This document shows, in pieces, positions 48,265 to 61,064 of a DNA stretch of 64,000 nucleotides. Origin of the DNA: Siphonodentalium dalli (taxonomy: Eukaryota > Mollusca > Scaphopoda > Gadilida > Siphonodentaliidae); NCBI GenBank assembly GCA_032622095.1, contig CP136068.1, positions 16,973,729 to 17,037,728 of the forward strand, read 5' to 3'. The stretch's first letter is position 1; every line of letters starts with the position of its first letter. A program made the position numbers and the translations under genes. The notes beneath the pieces are model-generated. The model saw nothing but the letters and a program-made list of their open reading frames with translations, did not search any database and was not told where the DNA came from.

Positions 48265-48739
48265 AGTTGATTTCGTTAATTGTTGCATTCCATATGCGGA
48301 TGCATGCATGTGGGTGCCAGTGGAATATATAGTTTTTCTGTGAAAAAAAGTTTTCCCAAGCCATAGGCTCATATACATGTAGGGCTATAGCGCCACCGAA
48401 TAAATGCTCCCAAATGGAATCTATTTCAGTTAGTAAATACAGTAATAAAATAACATGTTGATTTTGTTGCATTCCAAATCTACATGCATGTACATGTATG
48501 AGTGGCAGGTGGGATTACACAATACAGTTTTAGTTCAATAAAGTGTTCCCACGCGCCTCCGATGAAAGAGAAGTATGAGCAATCCATTTTGACAGGCCAG
48601 TCCATTTTGACGGGCAATCCCCCAGTAAGTACAGATTCTTAGTGACCATCTGTGATATACAATAAATTATATAATGAAACGTTATTATAAAAGTAATAAT
48701 GAGGTCAGTAAGAATCGTTTTCAGGTAGCTGAAGTTCAT

Positions 48740-49200
48740 CATATACATGTACTCTTGAGTACCTAATAAAAGTACAGGGTGGAATAATAGTACAGGTTGA
48801 AAAATGTTGCGTAACTGAATAATAGTACAAGGCGGAATAAACGTACAGACTGGAAATATTAGTACCATACAACCCAACAAAACGCACCATCTGACTGATT
48901 TACTGATGCTATGAGACAGAAATACTTTTGATGGATAGCCAGGTCTGTGAATCTACAGTGTGCTGATCACTGTCAACAATCAGAGTTCATTTATCTATGA
49001 ATTACACAATTTAAGATTGGTGAATTATTTCTTTTGGTTAATTTAATAAACGTACAGGACCAAATAACGATCATACAGGCAGGGGGGGGGGGGGGGGTCT
49101 GAAAAAATTTCCAGGCACGTATGATGGGGTGGGTGGGTGTCTCTTGGGTCCAAAAAACAGTTTTTTCCATATGCCAAAATTTTTTTCCATTCCTGCTATT
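48740..49200 (-). repeat. Family D fragment, reverse orientation
   Basis: 'gtactcttgagtacctaata' and 'tccaggcacgtatgat..gggtgggtgtc' are the inverse of words at 50945-50965 and 50820-50885. There is a local tandem of 'ggaataatagtacaggttg' (48780-48850) and a 16-base G run at 49082-49097. Confidence 0.65.
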
Positions 49201-49497
49201 GAGTCTTATTTTGATGTGTTTTGAACAGAAACAGGTCATATATAGTTAATACTAATGCTATACTACATATAGAGGTTATCAGAAGTTGGATCAGTTGCAC
49301 AATGGCCAACAATAACCCAAATTCAACTTGATAGAACTATAGACACTGCGCTATTGGAAAAATAAAATTTAATCAGGATTCCATCTACTGATACAGCAAA
49401 ATAACAATAACTATGCAGAACTCAGCTGAAAATAAGCAATGAAATGAAAGCACACTTGACCATATGTGACTTGGAAATAAAGATATAATAAATAGAG

Positions 49498-49641
49498 GAT
49501 CTCACATGAGTTTCTATTTTATACGGAATTTATCAACCGAGTTCACTAAATTCGATTTGAGCCGAGGTTTACCGAGGCTCAAATAGAATTTAGAGGACGA
49601 GGTTGATAAATTACGTATAAAATAGGACGAGTGTGAGATAT
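49498..49641. mobile_element. Hairpin MITE (144 bp)
   Basis: 'tctcacatgagtttctattt' and 'aaataggacgagtgtgaga' arms of about 60 bp face each other with ~85% pairing. The loop is near 'gccgaggtttaccgaggc'. No transposase is present. Confidence 0.8.
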
Positions 49642-50256
49642 CTTTTATCACATGATCAAATAAACCCGAAGCAACGCGAAATATTCATCGAAAACAACAA
49701 TCATAAACTACAGCGATCGCAAGTTATTTGAAGAACGCTGTGACGTCATCGCACGCGCATGATATTAAACGTGTCTATTACCGATAATTATGAAACTGCT
49801 TTTATGGCCAAATTATGTGATAAATAATGGAATAAAATAGACTTTTGACAACGTAAAACAAAATCTTAACAAATAAATTGAAGGCCAGCCAGGCCAGCTT
49901 GAACAATTTCACATTGTTTTCCATGTTAATGTGGATCAGCTTGTAATGTTAATCACAGTAATGAAGATTTTATCGTCACTGATGTGATATCGTGAGCAAA
50001 AAAAAAGTGAAATTGGGCTATCCATCCACTGATCCATCCATATTATTCCCAATTATTACGAAGCCTATTACATCAGGCAGTGGCTACCAGCCTGCCATTA
50101 CACGCTATAACATGTTTCCTCAGTTCTGGTTTCTGAGATGCCCCAAGAAGAGTCACGCATGTATATTATGGTTATGTTTGGTATCAGCATTATTCTTCAA
50201 ACTGGGATGAACAGTTGTATTTCCACATGTTTTGATAAACAATTTGATTCCAGCAA

Positions 50257-50395
50257 TACAGTAATGCCCTAATTAAACGACTCCATAACCACAGCAGAAT
50301 AATGGGTAATTTTTCAGGATTTAGTCGGAAATTAAAATTAAATTACCCATTATTCTGCTGTGGTTATGGAGTCGATTAATTAGGGCATTACTGTA
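50257..50395. mobile_element. Hairpin MITE (139 bp)
   Basis: Arms of ~55 bp run from 'tacagtaatgccctaattaa' and its inverse 'ttaattagggcattactgta' inward through 'ccataaccacagcagaataa'. They are nearly perfect. It ends exactly where the family D repeat begins. Confidence 0.9.
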
Positions 50396-50965
50396 TATCA
50401 CATAGCAAATATCAAAATATCAAATAATCTGAAATTTGTTGTACCGGTACCATGTATTCTGTAGAATACTCAAATGTGATTATGTGACTAGATCATGTGA
50501 CTATATATTATGAAAATGAATGTTAATAAAAACCTTGGCACTCTGCCTATTTATCCCTAGAAATGTGATTATGTTGACACATTTCTTGATTAATGACACT
50601 TATATGATAAATTCAAATAGTAATTATCTCATTATGCACTGTTCTATTCAAATATAGCGCAATAAATTATGATAATGCAGGATAATCAGCTATTTGGTTG
50701 CTCAATTGATAATATTTCTCAAATTTAAGGGGGTGGGTGTCCAAAACTGACTGGAAAAAACTTCCTGAAACGGAAAAAAAAGGGTGGGTGTCCAAAATTG
50801 CCTGGAAAAAAAGGCCGGAAACGGAAGAAATTGGGTGGGTGGTCCGAGGCCGGAAAAAAATAAAATCATCATACGTGCCTGGAAATTTTTTCCGACCCCC
50901 ACAGGTGGAAATTTTACCTCAATTTTAATAATCGTACATGTATGTTTATTAGGAACTCAAGAGTA
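50396..50965 (+). repeat. Family D dispersed repeat, copy 2 (empty site for the hAT-like element)
   Basis: It is collinear with 36420-36950 and uninterrupted at 'atatcacatagcaaatatc', where copy 1 carries the 844-bp insertion. Confidence 0.85.
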
Positions 50966-51734
50966 CAGGTACAGCCCTTCGATTATGAGGTTTGCGATCA
51001 CACTCACGCACCATAACACGCCTGAAATTAAATCTTGGCGAGTAATTAATCACACTCCTCGGCAATATTCGGCGCACGATTGAAAATGGTTTTATGATAA
51101 CGATCAACCTTGTTTGCTGGAGAAGACTGACGGACACGCCGTAAGTAATTGTTTTAAGTTTTGCGCACGCGCTAGAACATTCTTATAGTCAGGTGCGTTT
51201 AGAGATGTTGTCGCATGCGTCTGTAGGTCTGAGGGATTCTCGGCTAGATATTGTTACCAACATGACATATTTAAATTAATCATCACCAACTTGACGTAAT
51301 TTTGGTACCATGTGTTGCGTTCTAAAATAAAAGCCGCCCCGATAGAAGGCGAAGATGAATAGAAATCGAAACTTGAGTTCGCGGCAAACAAACATTGTTT
51401 TAAAAAATATCGATAGAGTTCATACAACAGGAAACTCTCACGTGGTCTCTGGTCGCATTTCATAACAACTTACATCCAACGGAAGCATTACGAAGCAATT
51501 CGAGAATGGAGTTTTAATTACTTCAATGTGAAGAATACATGTGTACAAGATGAATCACAATGGTGATAAAAATTGATTTAATTTTGAGTCTTCGTTCGTC
51601 ATTTTATACCCCCCCCCCCCCCCCCAAATATTCACCAAAATCACACGCCTGGGTTTCAGGTTTCAGAAAATTCCCACAATGAAAGTTATTATTTGGCATA
51701 TATACATGTATCACATATTCATTTCTGAAGTCTG
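50966..51734. other. Stretch with no recognised gene
   Basis: It contains a 17-base C run at 51609-51625 and only short frames. Confidence 0.3.
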
Positions 51735-52020
51735 TAATTGTCTTGAGATGTGTACTAATAATTGCCATAGAAGCTTTTATTCAAACAGACGAACATGGAT
51801 AACTCTAAAATCAAGTGGTAAATAACACAATTTTGACGGAGAACATCCTTTTGATGGCATGTTTTGGGACCACAACCAATAGAAATAACAAAACTTCAAA
51901 CATTTATATATGATCACTCTCTGCATTGATTGGTAGGTTCCTCAACTCAAATCAATTATTTTTTAACCCCGTAGCCAAAGAAATAGTAATTTATGAGGGT
52001 CTGATCGGATTTAGTACCTT
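51735..52020. mobile_element. Family G MITE, partial copy
   Basis: It matches 38005-38295 in order: 'gagatgtgtactaataattg', 'tggataactctaaaatcaag', 'tgattggtaggttcctcaac', ending 'gggtctgatcggatttagta'. The left inverted end is missing. Confidence 0.75.
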
Positions 52021-52900
52021 TAATTGCAAACGTCATCAATTCAAATAAAGTGCACACTCATTCTGAGACAGTTGACAACACAAGTGACAAAAGTAAAGAA
52101 CCTGCATGTAGTTCATGTTGAGTCGTTGACAGTGGCCACTCATCGATCGATCGTAGGTTCCAGAACAAAAAGTTTCCGGTCATTTCCCACGTGGGATAAC
52201 ATTTCTTTTCGTTCGTATTCTCATTTTTGCAACAACAAGCTAGTCAATAAGTAGACGATTACTGTACAGGTATCTGAATTTGCAGTTAGGTTAGTACAAG
52301 CTTTTTCGAATTCTGTAAACTGGCTGAAACTGAATAGGTATTTCCGGGCAGCACTACTGTGTCAACAATTTGATTCAAACAATCACAGTGAGGAGAGTGT
52401 GTGGTCATTGTTTATCAACATAAATGATTGACATGAATATGTAACCTGATGTGCTTTGTGTTGTGACACTTAATTGCTACAACATGGCGTCAGCACGCTT
52501 TGATCTTTGTTGTGTGTTGTCGCAGTTTAATATAGAAAGACGGTCGAGTGCTTTATTCCTTGCTACAATTTAGTTACCGAGTGTCGACATTACAATAATA
52601 TGCTGTGTGGGTAAAATAATTAATTTATTTACAAGGTGATCATACAAAGTGTCTAATAACAGTGACCAAGAAATCTAGACCTCTCGAGCAGAGAAGTCAT
52701 CGGCCTTCTACATTCAGATTCACAATGTGAACGCTACACACACAACTGTGATTACACTGCAAGTGGAAGTATAGTATCCAAGCATAAGCCACGATTTTGA
52801 ATCTAAAAACAAATGTCAGTGCTTGATATTGATAATTTTTACTTGCGAATTTGACGTGATCTAGCATGGTTACTTCCTACGATGGAAATTCTTCCACTTA

Positions 52901-53570
52901 GTGCCACCGCAGACACTACGATTAAAATCGTCAGTGGAGAAAATCGTAGGTGGAGAAATCGTAGCTTGCCCGCAGACGCTATGGTGCAGCGATGTTTACA
53001 GCTACGATTTTATCCACGTGATCGATCACATGATAGCAAAACGTTAGACCACATTCTCCACATTATGCAACTAAATACATATGCATGGCATGTTTCTAAA
53101 TTTTCTAAACTAACAATTTGATGTTGAAAGTTCAAGTGAAATTGAATATTGTTTTTATTTTGACATTTTTGTACCTGTCAACTCAACAGGCTCAGCTGCC
53201 CCAATTGAATTTCAACAATTGCGACAGCCCTCTTCTCCTTGCATGATATATGGTATAGGCATGCACTCCCTGTCGTGCCACATCTCCACCAATGTGGCCT
53301 CGTTTTTGTAAGTGCAAGAAGTTTGTAAACGTTGCGCCATTTTTGAATGTTTAATTTTCGTGGTATTTACAACATGACCAGTGCGACAGTGGTCATGTGA
53401 CAGCTACGATCGCGTGCGTTGCCAAGGTCACACCACGATTTTCCTGGTAAAATCAAACAGTGCTTGATCGCTACAATTTGGCTATGATATTGTCGTGGGC
53501 ATGCGCATTGGATGCTTCCTCCTGCGATTTTCCCCACTTACGATTTTAATCGCAGCGTGTGTGGTGGCAC
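52901..53570. mobile_element. TTA-target Harbinger-like MITE (GTGCCACC ends)
   Basis: The ends are GTGCCACCGCAGACACTACG and, inverted, GTGCCACCACACACGCTGCG. TTA duplications lie at 52898-52900 and 53571-53573. The uninterrupted target is seen in the partner segment as 'ttccacttacgaatgaatca' (40852). Interior words 'catgcgcattgg' and 'cttcctcctgcgatttt' show kinship with the GTGTACATTC family. Confidence 0.8.
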
Positions 53571-53599
53571 TTACAATTGAATCATGCATGGTTGCCTTA

Positions 53600-53961
53600 G
53601 TGTACATTCAGACGACCATGATTCAATCGTAAGTAGAGGAACCAAGCCCGACATGATCATCGATAGTTTGTTCGGACGCTTGCGATGTTGCATACATTAT
53701 GATATCATAGATTGTTCCTAAAGCATGTGATTGACTACTGGCCTGCTATCATTTCAAGCTTCATTGCGATTAAGCCGCAAGTGGTGATAACCAAGAATGC
53801 CACGGTTTAGCATCTAAAATCAAGAGCTTGATATTATTTTATGCCCTACGATTTGGACGTGGACATGCGCAGTCCAGCTACCAGTTACTTCCTACGACGG
53901 AAATCTGTCCACTTACTATTGGAGTATTGCATCGTGGTTGTCTGAAACTCTGAATGTACAC
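53600..53961. mobile_element. TTA-target Harbinger-like MITE (GTGTACATTC ends)
   Basis: GTGTACATTCAGACGACC at the left and the inverse of GTGTACATTCAGAGTTTC at the right are flanked by TTA at 53597-53599 and 53962-53964. It is the cleanest 362-bp copy of the family clustered at 40378-42005. Confidence 0.8.
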
Positions 53962-54235
53962 TTAAGCAAGTTAATGTAACGTTCACTTAGTGCAATGATT
54001 CATTGATTGTTGTTGGCATCTAATCAATGGTTGCTGATTGAATATCACCATGTAGAACTTTGAACATAATGACATTGACAATAGGCCTACCATGAAGGCA
54101 TGTCAGATTGATGTTGCATCGAATTTTCCAAGTTTTCTGTTGTTTTCATTTGCAAAATTGTCATCACGTTGAAAGTATCTATGCTTAGAAATTATGGACA
54201 GATGGAGTTCACAAATATGCACACATACTGACGTA

Positions 54236-55039
54236 GCTTACCTGCTAGTCACAGTCGGTTGTTGTGCTCGGTTTATGCCGATATTCACATAAATTGCACC
54301 TCGTGTTCACGAATTATTTCTGCGGCGGGACTATTTGTGAATTGTGATTGCGTATTAATTTATAGCACAAACTCACATCTCTTCGTCCGTTGTTGTTAGA
54401 AATACAACATTTTATAACATTAGTAAACCTCAATACAATTAAATAAGTAGTTTGTTTCATACAATTGCAGAATATTATGGGTTTAAATTGTCAATGCGTT
54501 TGGAACTATATGTTATCATCAAATTTTATTTATCGGATTTATTTTTAGATTTTATCGACGAGCACTGATTGACTGAATCGAAACATCGATCTATACAATA
54601 TTCGTCGATGATCGAAACAAGTTAATAGCCTGGCCCGGGTTACTCTGCTTTAAACTTATGAATATTGCACGAATCTATCTAAAATACCGATAGAAAATTG
54701 AAGATATTCTCTACATGGGCATTGATGCGACTGGTATTAGTTTTCTGGGAAAATGTTTTTTAATTTGTAAACAATCATCGACTGATTTGTGTTGGTCTTG
54801 ACAACCGATTACGATAATATACAAATTCAAATTATTTATTGGTTATGACCATATTCTAGCGTAATCCAAGATAAAATACATATATAAATATCATCTTACA
54901 TATAATCATTATATATTATTACTGCCTATAGACTACAGTAATATATCTATAGTTTCAAGTTTTACGACAATAATGCTTTAGGCCCACCGATCCTATGTGC
55001 GACATTTCTGCTCCCCAAAATTCAAAATCCAAGGGTCGT
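54236..55039. other. Stretch with no recognised gene
   Basis: 'ttaatttatagcacaaactc' at 54355 is shared with 30921, so a short dispersed repeat is present. Otherwise it is AT-rich. Confidence 0.35.
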
Positions 55040-55187
55040 ATTACTTAAAAATTGGTGACGTCACAAAATCAGATATAGCCTATATACGACCAAAGCGTCT
55101 TTGGTTCGTTATTACTTAAAAATTGGTGACGTCACAAAATCAGATATAGCCTATATATATACGACCCAAAGCGTCTTTGGTTCGTTA
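55040..55187. repeat. 71-bp tandem duplication containing CRE-like TGACGTCA
   Basis: Two nearly identical units start at 55041 and 55112: 'ttacttaaaaattggtgacg', 'tcacaaaatcagatatagcc', 'aaagcgtctttggttcgt'. They differ by a TA-repeat expansion. Each carries one TGACGTCA. Confidence 0.9.
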
Positions 55188-55801
55188 TGATGTAGTCCAT
55201 TGGGGACAGTTGGTCGAAAACGTGTGGTGGTATGGCCGCTGTACTATAATTACCATATAGGTGCTTATTTGTATAAGTTCAACGGCAAATATGTACTCGA
55301 TGGCTATTTTGAAAATTTAAGATGGACGCCAGGGAGCAATCTTGAGCTGTTTGTTAAGTGATCATGTTACATGTCCCGCCAAACTCAAAAGCATTTTAAG
55401 TTGATAATTATTCTTGATTGACGTCCATAGGCTAAATCAATAGAACACTAGTTGAATATAATTGTTTTGATGCCATTTTGAAAAATCCATAGATGGACGA
55501 CAGGGGCCGTCGTAATACAATGGAAACACGTGCTTTCCAACTAAGTGAGGTTTAATCTTTCCAAAAGATATAGATTTCCTGATCCCCAAGAAAAAACTGT
55601 CCTTTGAATCAACAAATAAGGAACCAAACCAATTGGTATTATACCTCTGCATGGTTCTTGTTGTTGAAAGTGCTGCGACGAAGAGATACATCATCTTTAG
55701 TTTCATATTGACCGTTGTATATTTATTCTGGAAACCAAAAAAACACGTCAATGGGCAGCTACACTATATTGATGATTATGACATACATATACAGTGTACA
55801 T
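55188..55801. other. Stretch with no recognised gene
   Basis: The 104-residue frame on the minus strand (55751-55437) is not recognisable. Confidence 0.3.
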
Positions 55802-55964
55802 ACACAGAACGACACGATGTGTAAATGGGTTAGTCGATACGACACGAGTGCTGTCGCGGAAGGATAGAACGAGAGGCGCTTAATTGCGCCTCGAGTTCTA
55901 TCCTTCCGTGACAGCACGAGTGCCTTATCGACAAACCCATTTACACATCGTGTCGTTCTGTGTT
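55802..55964. mobile_element. Hairpin MITE (163 bp), complete copy
   Basis: Arms of ~70 bp run from 'acacagaacgacacgatgtg' and its inverse 'cacatcgtgtcgttctgtgt' to an inner 'gaggcgcttaattgcgcctc' palindrome. A half copy sits inside the 13.8-kb element at 12711-12775. Confidence 0.9.
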
Positions 55965-58930
55965 TATTACACGCTTCGCGTCCTAGAATCATGCATTAAA
56001 ATACAGGATTAGAATGTTTATTTAGGCTCATACAGGGCGTGTTTGTCATGTGTGATGATTTTTTTTATTTAAATAGTTCCAGTTTCATGGTTGAAGCGAA
56101 CGTCATGTACGTCATTTTACGTCAACGAGATGCGTATGAAACGTACGTTCCATACGGATTTGTAAATATGGAACAGCAAAAACACTGCACTTCTAGGAAC
56201 AAGCGTGTAATAAAAATACAAATATTAAAGTAACTGTTGATGGGAGATTAAATTATATTGACAAATAGTTTTGATTATTCTACACTTTCTCGACAATTGT
56301 TGTCATGTTTTAATATTTCTTCCGAAAGAAGAACAATATGATAATGATTATGATCACTGTGAATTTATTTATAGAAAAGTACCAATCTCAGTCTATTTGA
56401 CGAGGGATGGTTGGTGGGGGGGGGGGGGGGGGGGGGCGTCCGAGCAACATGATGTTCCATCAAAGCGTTAAATATACAGTACTGTGTTTAGAGTCACTAT
56501 GTATATATTTGCTCATTTCACCGCCTCAAATGAATGCATAGAAGACCTGGCAGCTCAGATTTGAAGCAGCTTTGAATAGTTAATATGATCATGTTGTTAT
56601 CTCCGCATGACTGCGGCATAATTATAATAAAGTATCACCCCAGTGTGATTCCAATATCATTGGGCTAGTGTTTTATGTAGATTTAACCAAATAACGGGTA
56701 AATATAGTTTGTTGCAACGAACACACCATATTTTACAAAACGTCTCAAATTATCTAAGAAATACCAAACGCATCGGATGGCACTGTATAGAAAGCGAATC
56801 CAAACAATGTAGTATTGAATCTCAGAGATTTCTAAGTTCCCCACTCAGGTGGTCAGCTTGAATTACTGAATGGGGATGAGCATGTTCTGAACGTTAGATC
56901 CGGTGCAACATGGTTACGTTACGATACGAAACTAACTAGCTAAAAAGTCACATTCTAACCATTACATACCACAATTTTTCGCCTTGAAAGTCACGTGACA
57001 GACTTTTATTTGAATCCCAAATACCATTTAAGAAGCTAAAAGCGAGATATGAATAATTACGACAATCTGCATAAATGAGTTGGTGATTAAACTTGCTTTA
57101 TGAAGAACTATATTAAAACACCAAATAGTAAAACTACCCAAGTGATACTTGTGTATGTACTTCATCTGGTGCTTTAATGGAAATTGGGAAATTGGGTCGA
57201 GAATAAACTGGGCGACCGACCGGAAGTTAATAAAATACACACAATTCGATCTCTGTATCCAACGATAAACTACACAAAAGCAACACACCAAACCCGTAAT
57301 TTATTAAACTGCATTTGCTGGAGTTCACATTCACGTGTTATTCCAGAACATCTATTGTCACCAACACACTCCGAGTCGATATAAATTCCGAAGCGTAGTA
57401 CGAACTTCCCCACCGAATTTGCGATCTCCGATGACAAACTCCAAATGTAAACAAGCGCAATATTATTTGTCTCATTTTATGTTCTACTGCTCTCTGTCGT
57501 GTCATATTAGTTTTGACACGGAGCTTGAGAAATGTTAATACCAATAGTCGAATAGTTATGTAACACATCCACAACTAAAGTATCGCATTTCATAGTTTCA
57601 CTGATAGGTCTTATTCGTTAATCTTGTATTCGCGGTAGGCAACTATGGACGTGTTTACGAGATGACGTCATGATATGGGCCGACCACCGGAGTAGCTCAC
57701 TATCTTAAAGTATCACTGCGCGTTGTGATGCGGGAAACGACATTTCCCTAGGCTGATAGAAATTGTCGCCACCAAGCGTATTTAAGGGCCTTAAACAATC
57801 AAATGCACGCATTTATGCGAAAGTAGTTGTTATTATATCACAATAAATCTCAATAATCCACAAAAAAGTCACAACAAATTACAACAAATCACAATGCTGA
57901 TTATAATAATATAAATGTAAGATAACTCGGTCTCATCAAGCTATGTTCACAAACAGTCAGTACGCACAAGATTAGATAGCGAAAGATACATAATCGGGGT
58001 TCACGATTACATAGTTATTATTAGTATTAGTGACGGAATAACGGAGACATTAATTTTTGAAGAAGTGTTATATTAGACCAAAAATGTTAACTTGTGGTAG
58101 TGTAAATAATTTTATACAATTCTCCGTACTTTCTATATAGAGTTGTCACCCTTCCGATTAACTCATTTCCCATTAATATAATCCCAACATCGCATGCCAG
58201 GTGTTGCTGCGATTGAATATCAATCGCTATTTAGTTCTGAACCCAGATTAAGTATATTTCGCTATTTAATCGTGTGCATATTAGGTGTCACAAAGCTGGC
58301 AAAATGTCCTGCTAAAGTTTCTTTAAATTCTTCAGATGGCTATCTATTAAACATATTTTAGTGGTAAATCATGGAGTTGCAGAATACTTGTTAAAGTTTA
58401 GGTTGTAACTTGGACGGTTCGCTCAATATGGTGATCATGATCTCTCCATTTTATCGCGCAATTTAAGGGTTAAATATTTAGAGCTGCACTCGTATTGGTT
58501 TTTGTTAGATATTACTCAAGTGGATTGCGGAGGGATGTCCTTTCAGCCTTCAGTTCTCGGCTCTCGGCTCTCGGTCCGCCACCCGCTCTTATTACCAACA
58601 AACAACACATTGAGGCTCTATATATTGATCCCTTAACTGAGCGATAAAAACGATTACTTACACATGCAGCTGATAAATGGCCACGAGTTATTGCACATGG
58701 AGTTGATAAAATGCCACGAGTTGATTCTTGTCAGATATCTAAATTTTCCTTTTTAATATGAGTTGTCTAATAACTTGAGGAATATCACAAAATATCACTG
58801 AGCATGTAGTAAAACGATGGGGTTATTTTATATAAGATTTATGGAGGCACATAATCAGTATGAGTGTTCACTGCTTCATGCAAATGTGTTTGCTTCAGCA
58901 AGCGTGAACAATTTCTCATTTCTTATCAAA
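55965..58930. other. 3-kb stretch without a recognised gene
   Basis: There is a 21-base G run at 56416-56436, the longest in the window. Frames are under 90 residues. Short 'cacaacaaattacaacaaat' repetition lies near 57870. Confidence 0.35.
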
Positions 58931-59013
58931 ATGTCCATGTATCGGTCGGAATGTCCATGTATCGATCGGAATGGTCATGTATCGATCGGAATGGTCATGT
59001 ATCGATCGGAATG
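58931..59013. repeat. 20-bp minisatellite, 4 units
   Basis: Units of 'atgKYcatgtatcgRtcgga' start at 58931, 58951, 58971 and 58991. The last two are identical. Confidence 0.95.
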
Positions 59014-59442
59014 AAACATTGAGATATCACTCAACTCAGTTCAAGCTTGAAACTTGGTCCCGATTTTCGCCCAAGTCGAGGTCGAACCCGCGCCAACTTT
59101 GTCATTTGCCGTTCTATAGCATAGCACATTAATGTCTTCTGAAACGCAAATTTGCCAGCGCGTGAACATAGCCCTTATAGAGTTATTGTCGTCACGTCCA
59201 ATGGCTTTCATCGAAATAAAATTTATTTACACATAATTTCCTAACCAATTGTGTGATGAAAAGTATGATGCATTAAACAATTCCATTATATCAAATGTGA
59301 AATCGAACAAGATTCCCCACCGAATACTATACATTTATCACTCATGACGACCCTTTCTTTACTAAATACCCATTACGAGTACAATGTATATATATCCCTT
59401 AGGAAATGTTCAGATAATAAGTGCAAAAATCCGTCATATATA
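59014..59442. other. Stretch with no gene; dispersed repeat at right
   Basis: 'tactaaatacccattacgag..aggaaatgttcagataataa' (59357-59420) resembles 19288-19345. Confidence 0.4.
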
Positions 59443-59835
59443 GAGACCTTTCGCAAAATCACTATTACGATTATGGATAGCAATTATTGTCCTTGTAAGG
59501 TGGACACCATCACAATTTACCTACGATGGTTAATTGGTGAGACGGCATATGTCACACTACATTAAGTTACACATATATACTTCATGGGAAAAGTAATGTG
59601 TGTCTCTTTCAGATCCCATATTCTTATCCGTGTGTTATACTTCACACGGATAATGTTAGAGCGTTCCCAAGCAGGACCGGTGACACACCCTTGACACAAC
59701 TGCACATAATTAAACTGAGTTGGGTACAGTTAGTTTCACATAAGAACCCCCCGTGCATAAAATTGAATTTTGGCCGTATACTGGCAGGATATTGTCCATA
59801 ACCGTAATCGTATTCGTGATTTTGCGAAAGGTCTC
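59443..59835. mobile_element. TA-flanked MITE with GAGACCTTTCGC ends
   Basis: GAGACCTTTCGCAAAATCAC at the left and its inverse GTGATTTTGCGAAAGGTCTC at the right, TA on both sides. Weaker inverted similarity continues outward ('gttcagataataagtgc' versus the inverse of 'gctgaacttattgttgga'), so the true element may be larger. Confidence 0.65.
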
Positions 59836-59889
59836 TATTGTTTGCTGAACTTATTGTTGGAACATATCCGAACAGTTAACAGGAAACAT

Positions 59890-60326
59890 CAAGCATGTGT
59901 ATTATCGTTCCTACTTACATCGTCTGCTCATATTTCCTGAACATCCCTCCAGATGAATACTAGACTATTCCAATGTCCCGTGTATTATTATATCCTTTTA
60001 TTCCTCATCCATGGGAGAGTATATTGAGAACATAAATAAACATGACAAAAAACAGGTGAATATTATACATAGAAGTACAAAGTGCAAAATCAACATATAT
60101 ATACAGAACATATAATAGGTATAGTTATGTACATTGGATACATGTGCACTATACTAGAATTTAATTGTATATGACTCAAATCATAGGGAGAGTGATTAAT
60201 AGTTTACCTAAAATCGGAAGCTTTTGATCACATATGTATTATATCAATGTCAGACATGAATTGATAATCAGGACTGCTTCAGGTTAATGTGGAATCTAGT
60301 ATAGGCACGCGTAGCCCATGTACATG
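59890..60326. other. Stretch with no recognised gene
   Basis: AT-rich sequence at the 3' side of the LINE tail. No poly(A) tail is obvious. Confidence 0.3.
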
Positions 60327-61050
60327 CTACTCACATATGACACATTCAAGACTTCTGAAAATCACGAAAGATACATGTATGTTTTGTATAATAGTAGTAC
60401 TACTAATAATTATCATATTACTTTTCACATGGTGGTATGCTTCCCATATTTTACACGTATTTTTCACTATAAAGTATATAGGTACATTCAAATCAACAAT
60501 AAATGAGTTCAATTCATTCAGACCACCAGTCAAGAAAAATATAAGTTTGTCGTCGTCCGATAAAGAATCATAATACATGTAGATATTTATATCAAAGTTG
60601 GTAAGGAGAGAGAACTCAATTTCATTTCTTAAATTTCTTACATCAGGGCATTCAATTAAAACATGTTTCACATAGTCAGTATACACACGAGAGCAATTTC
60701 CACACACCCTCTGCTCATACTGCATTACATGAAAAATTAATAATTTGTCCAACTCTGATGAAGTAGTGTTTATCAGTTGGATATCATCTAAACCCCGGTT
60801 GGATCTTTTGGAATCTACTCAGTGTTCTTTCGGAGTTAATCCGGGACATCCAACCTGAGTTCTCAATCTCGGACATGTTATTTCTAATGATAGACTTCCA
60901 CTCTAGTTTGTCTGGAAAATACGTTTCATCAATATACATATTAAAATATTCATTCAGGCCATACTTATCCAGAGTGGACATTATATCCGTTGTAAACGAT
61001 GTCATAGAGCATTGACCCTCATAATCAGTAAATAATAATTGTCGATGCAA
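60327..61050 (-). pseudogene. 5'-truncated, frameshifted LINE (non-LTR retrotransposon) ORF2 tail
   Basis: Two minus-strand frames form one C-terminal region. The upstream one (61050-60784) carries W.s.I...........gW..RI.....L..F..IQP. The downstream one (60752-60327, readable back to ~60795) carries a CCHC-like knuckle, C-X2-C-X9-H-X4-C, with the order C..C......H.L..C typical of the zinc-binding tail after LINE reverse transcriptases. The frames are offset by one base in a run of four C at 60793-60796, so there is one extra base, real or a sequencing error. A stop lies just upstream of the first frame. The polymerase and endonuclease parts are absent, so the copy is dead on arrival. Clade not determined. 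Confidence 0.65.
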
Positions 61051-61064
61051 GTGTTACATCAGTT

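Larger units (their letters stand above)
52236..54235. repeat. Segment 2 of the diverged dispersed duplication (partner 40310-42270)
   Basis: It has the same block order as 40310-42270. It lacks the TA MITE and the 5S-derived fragment but carries its own TTA-target insertion at 52901-53570 and a unique stretch at 52290-52630. Confidence 0.8.
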
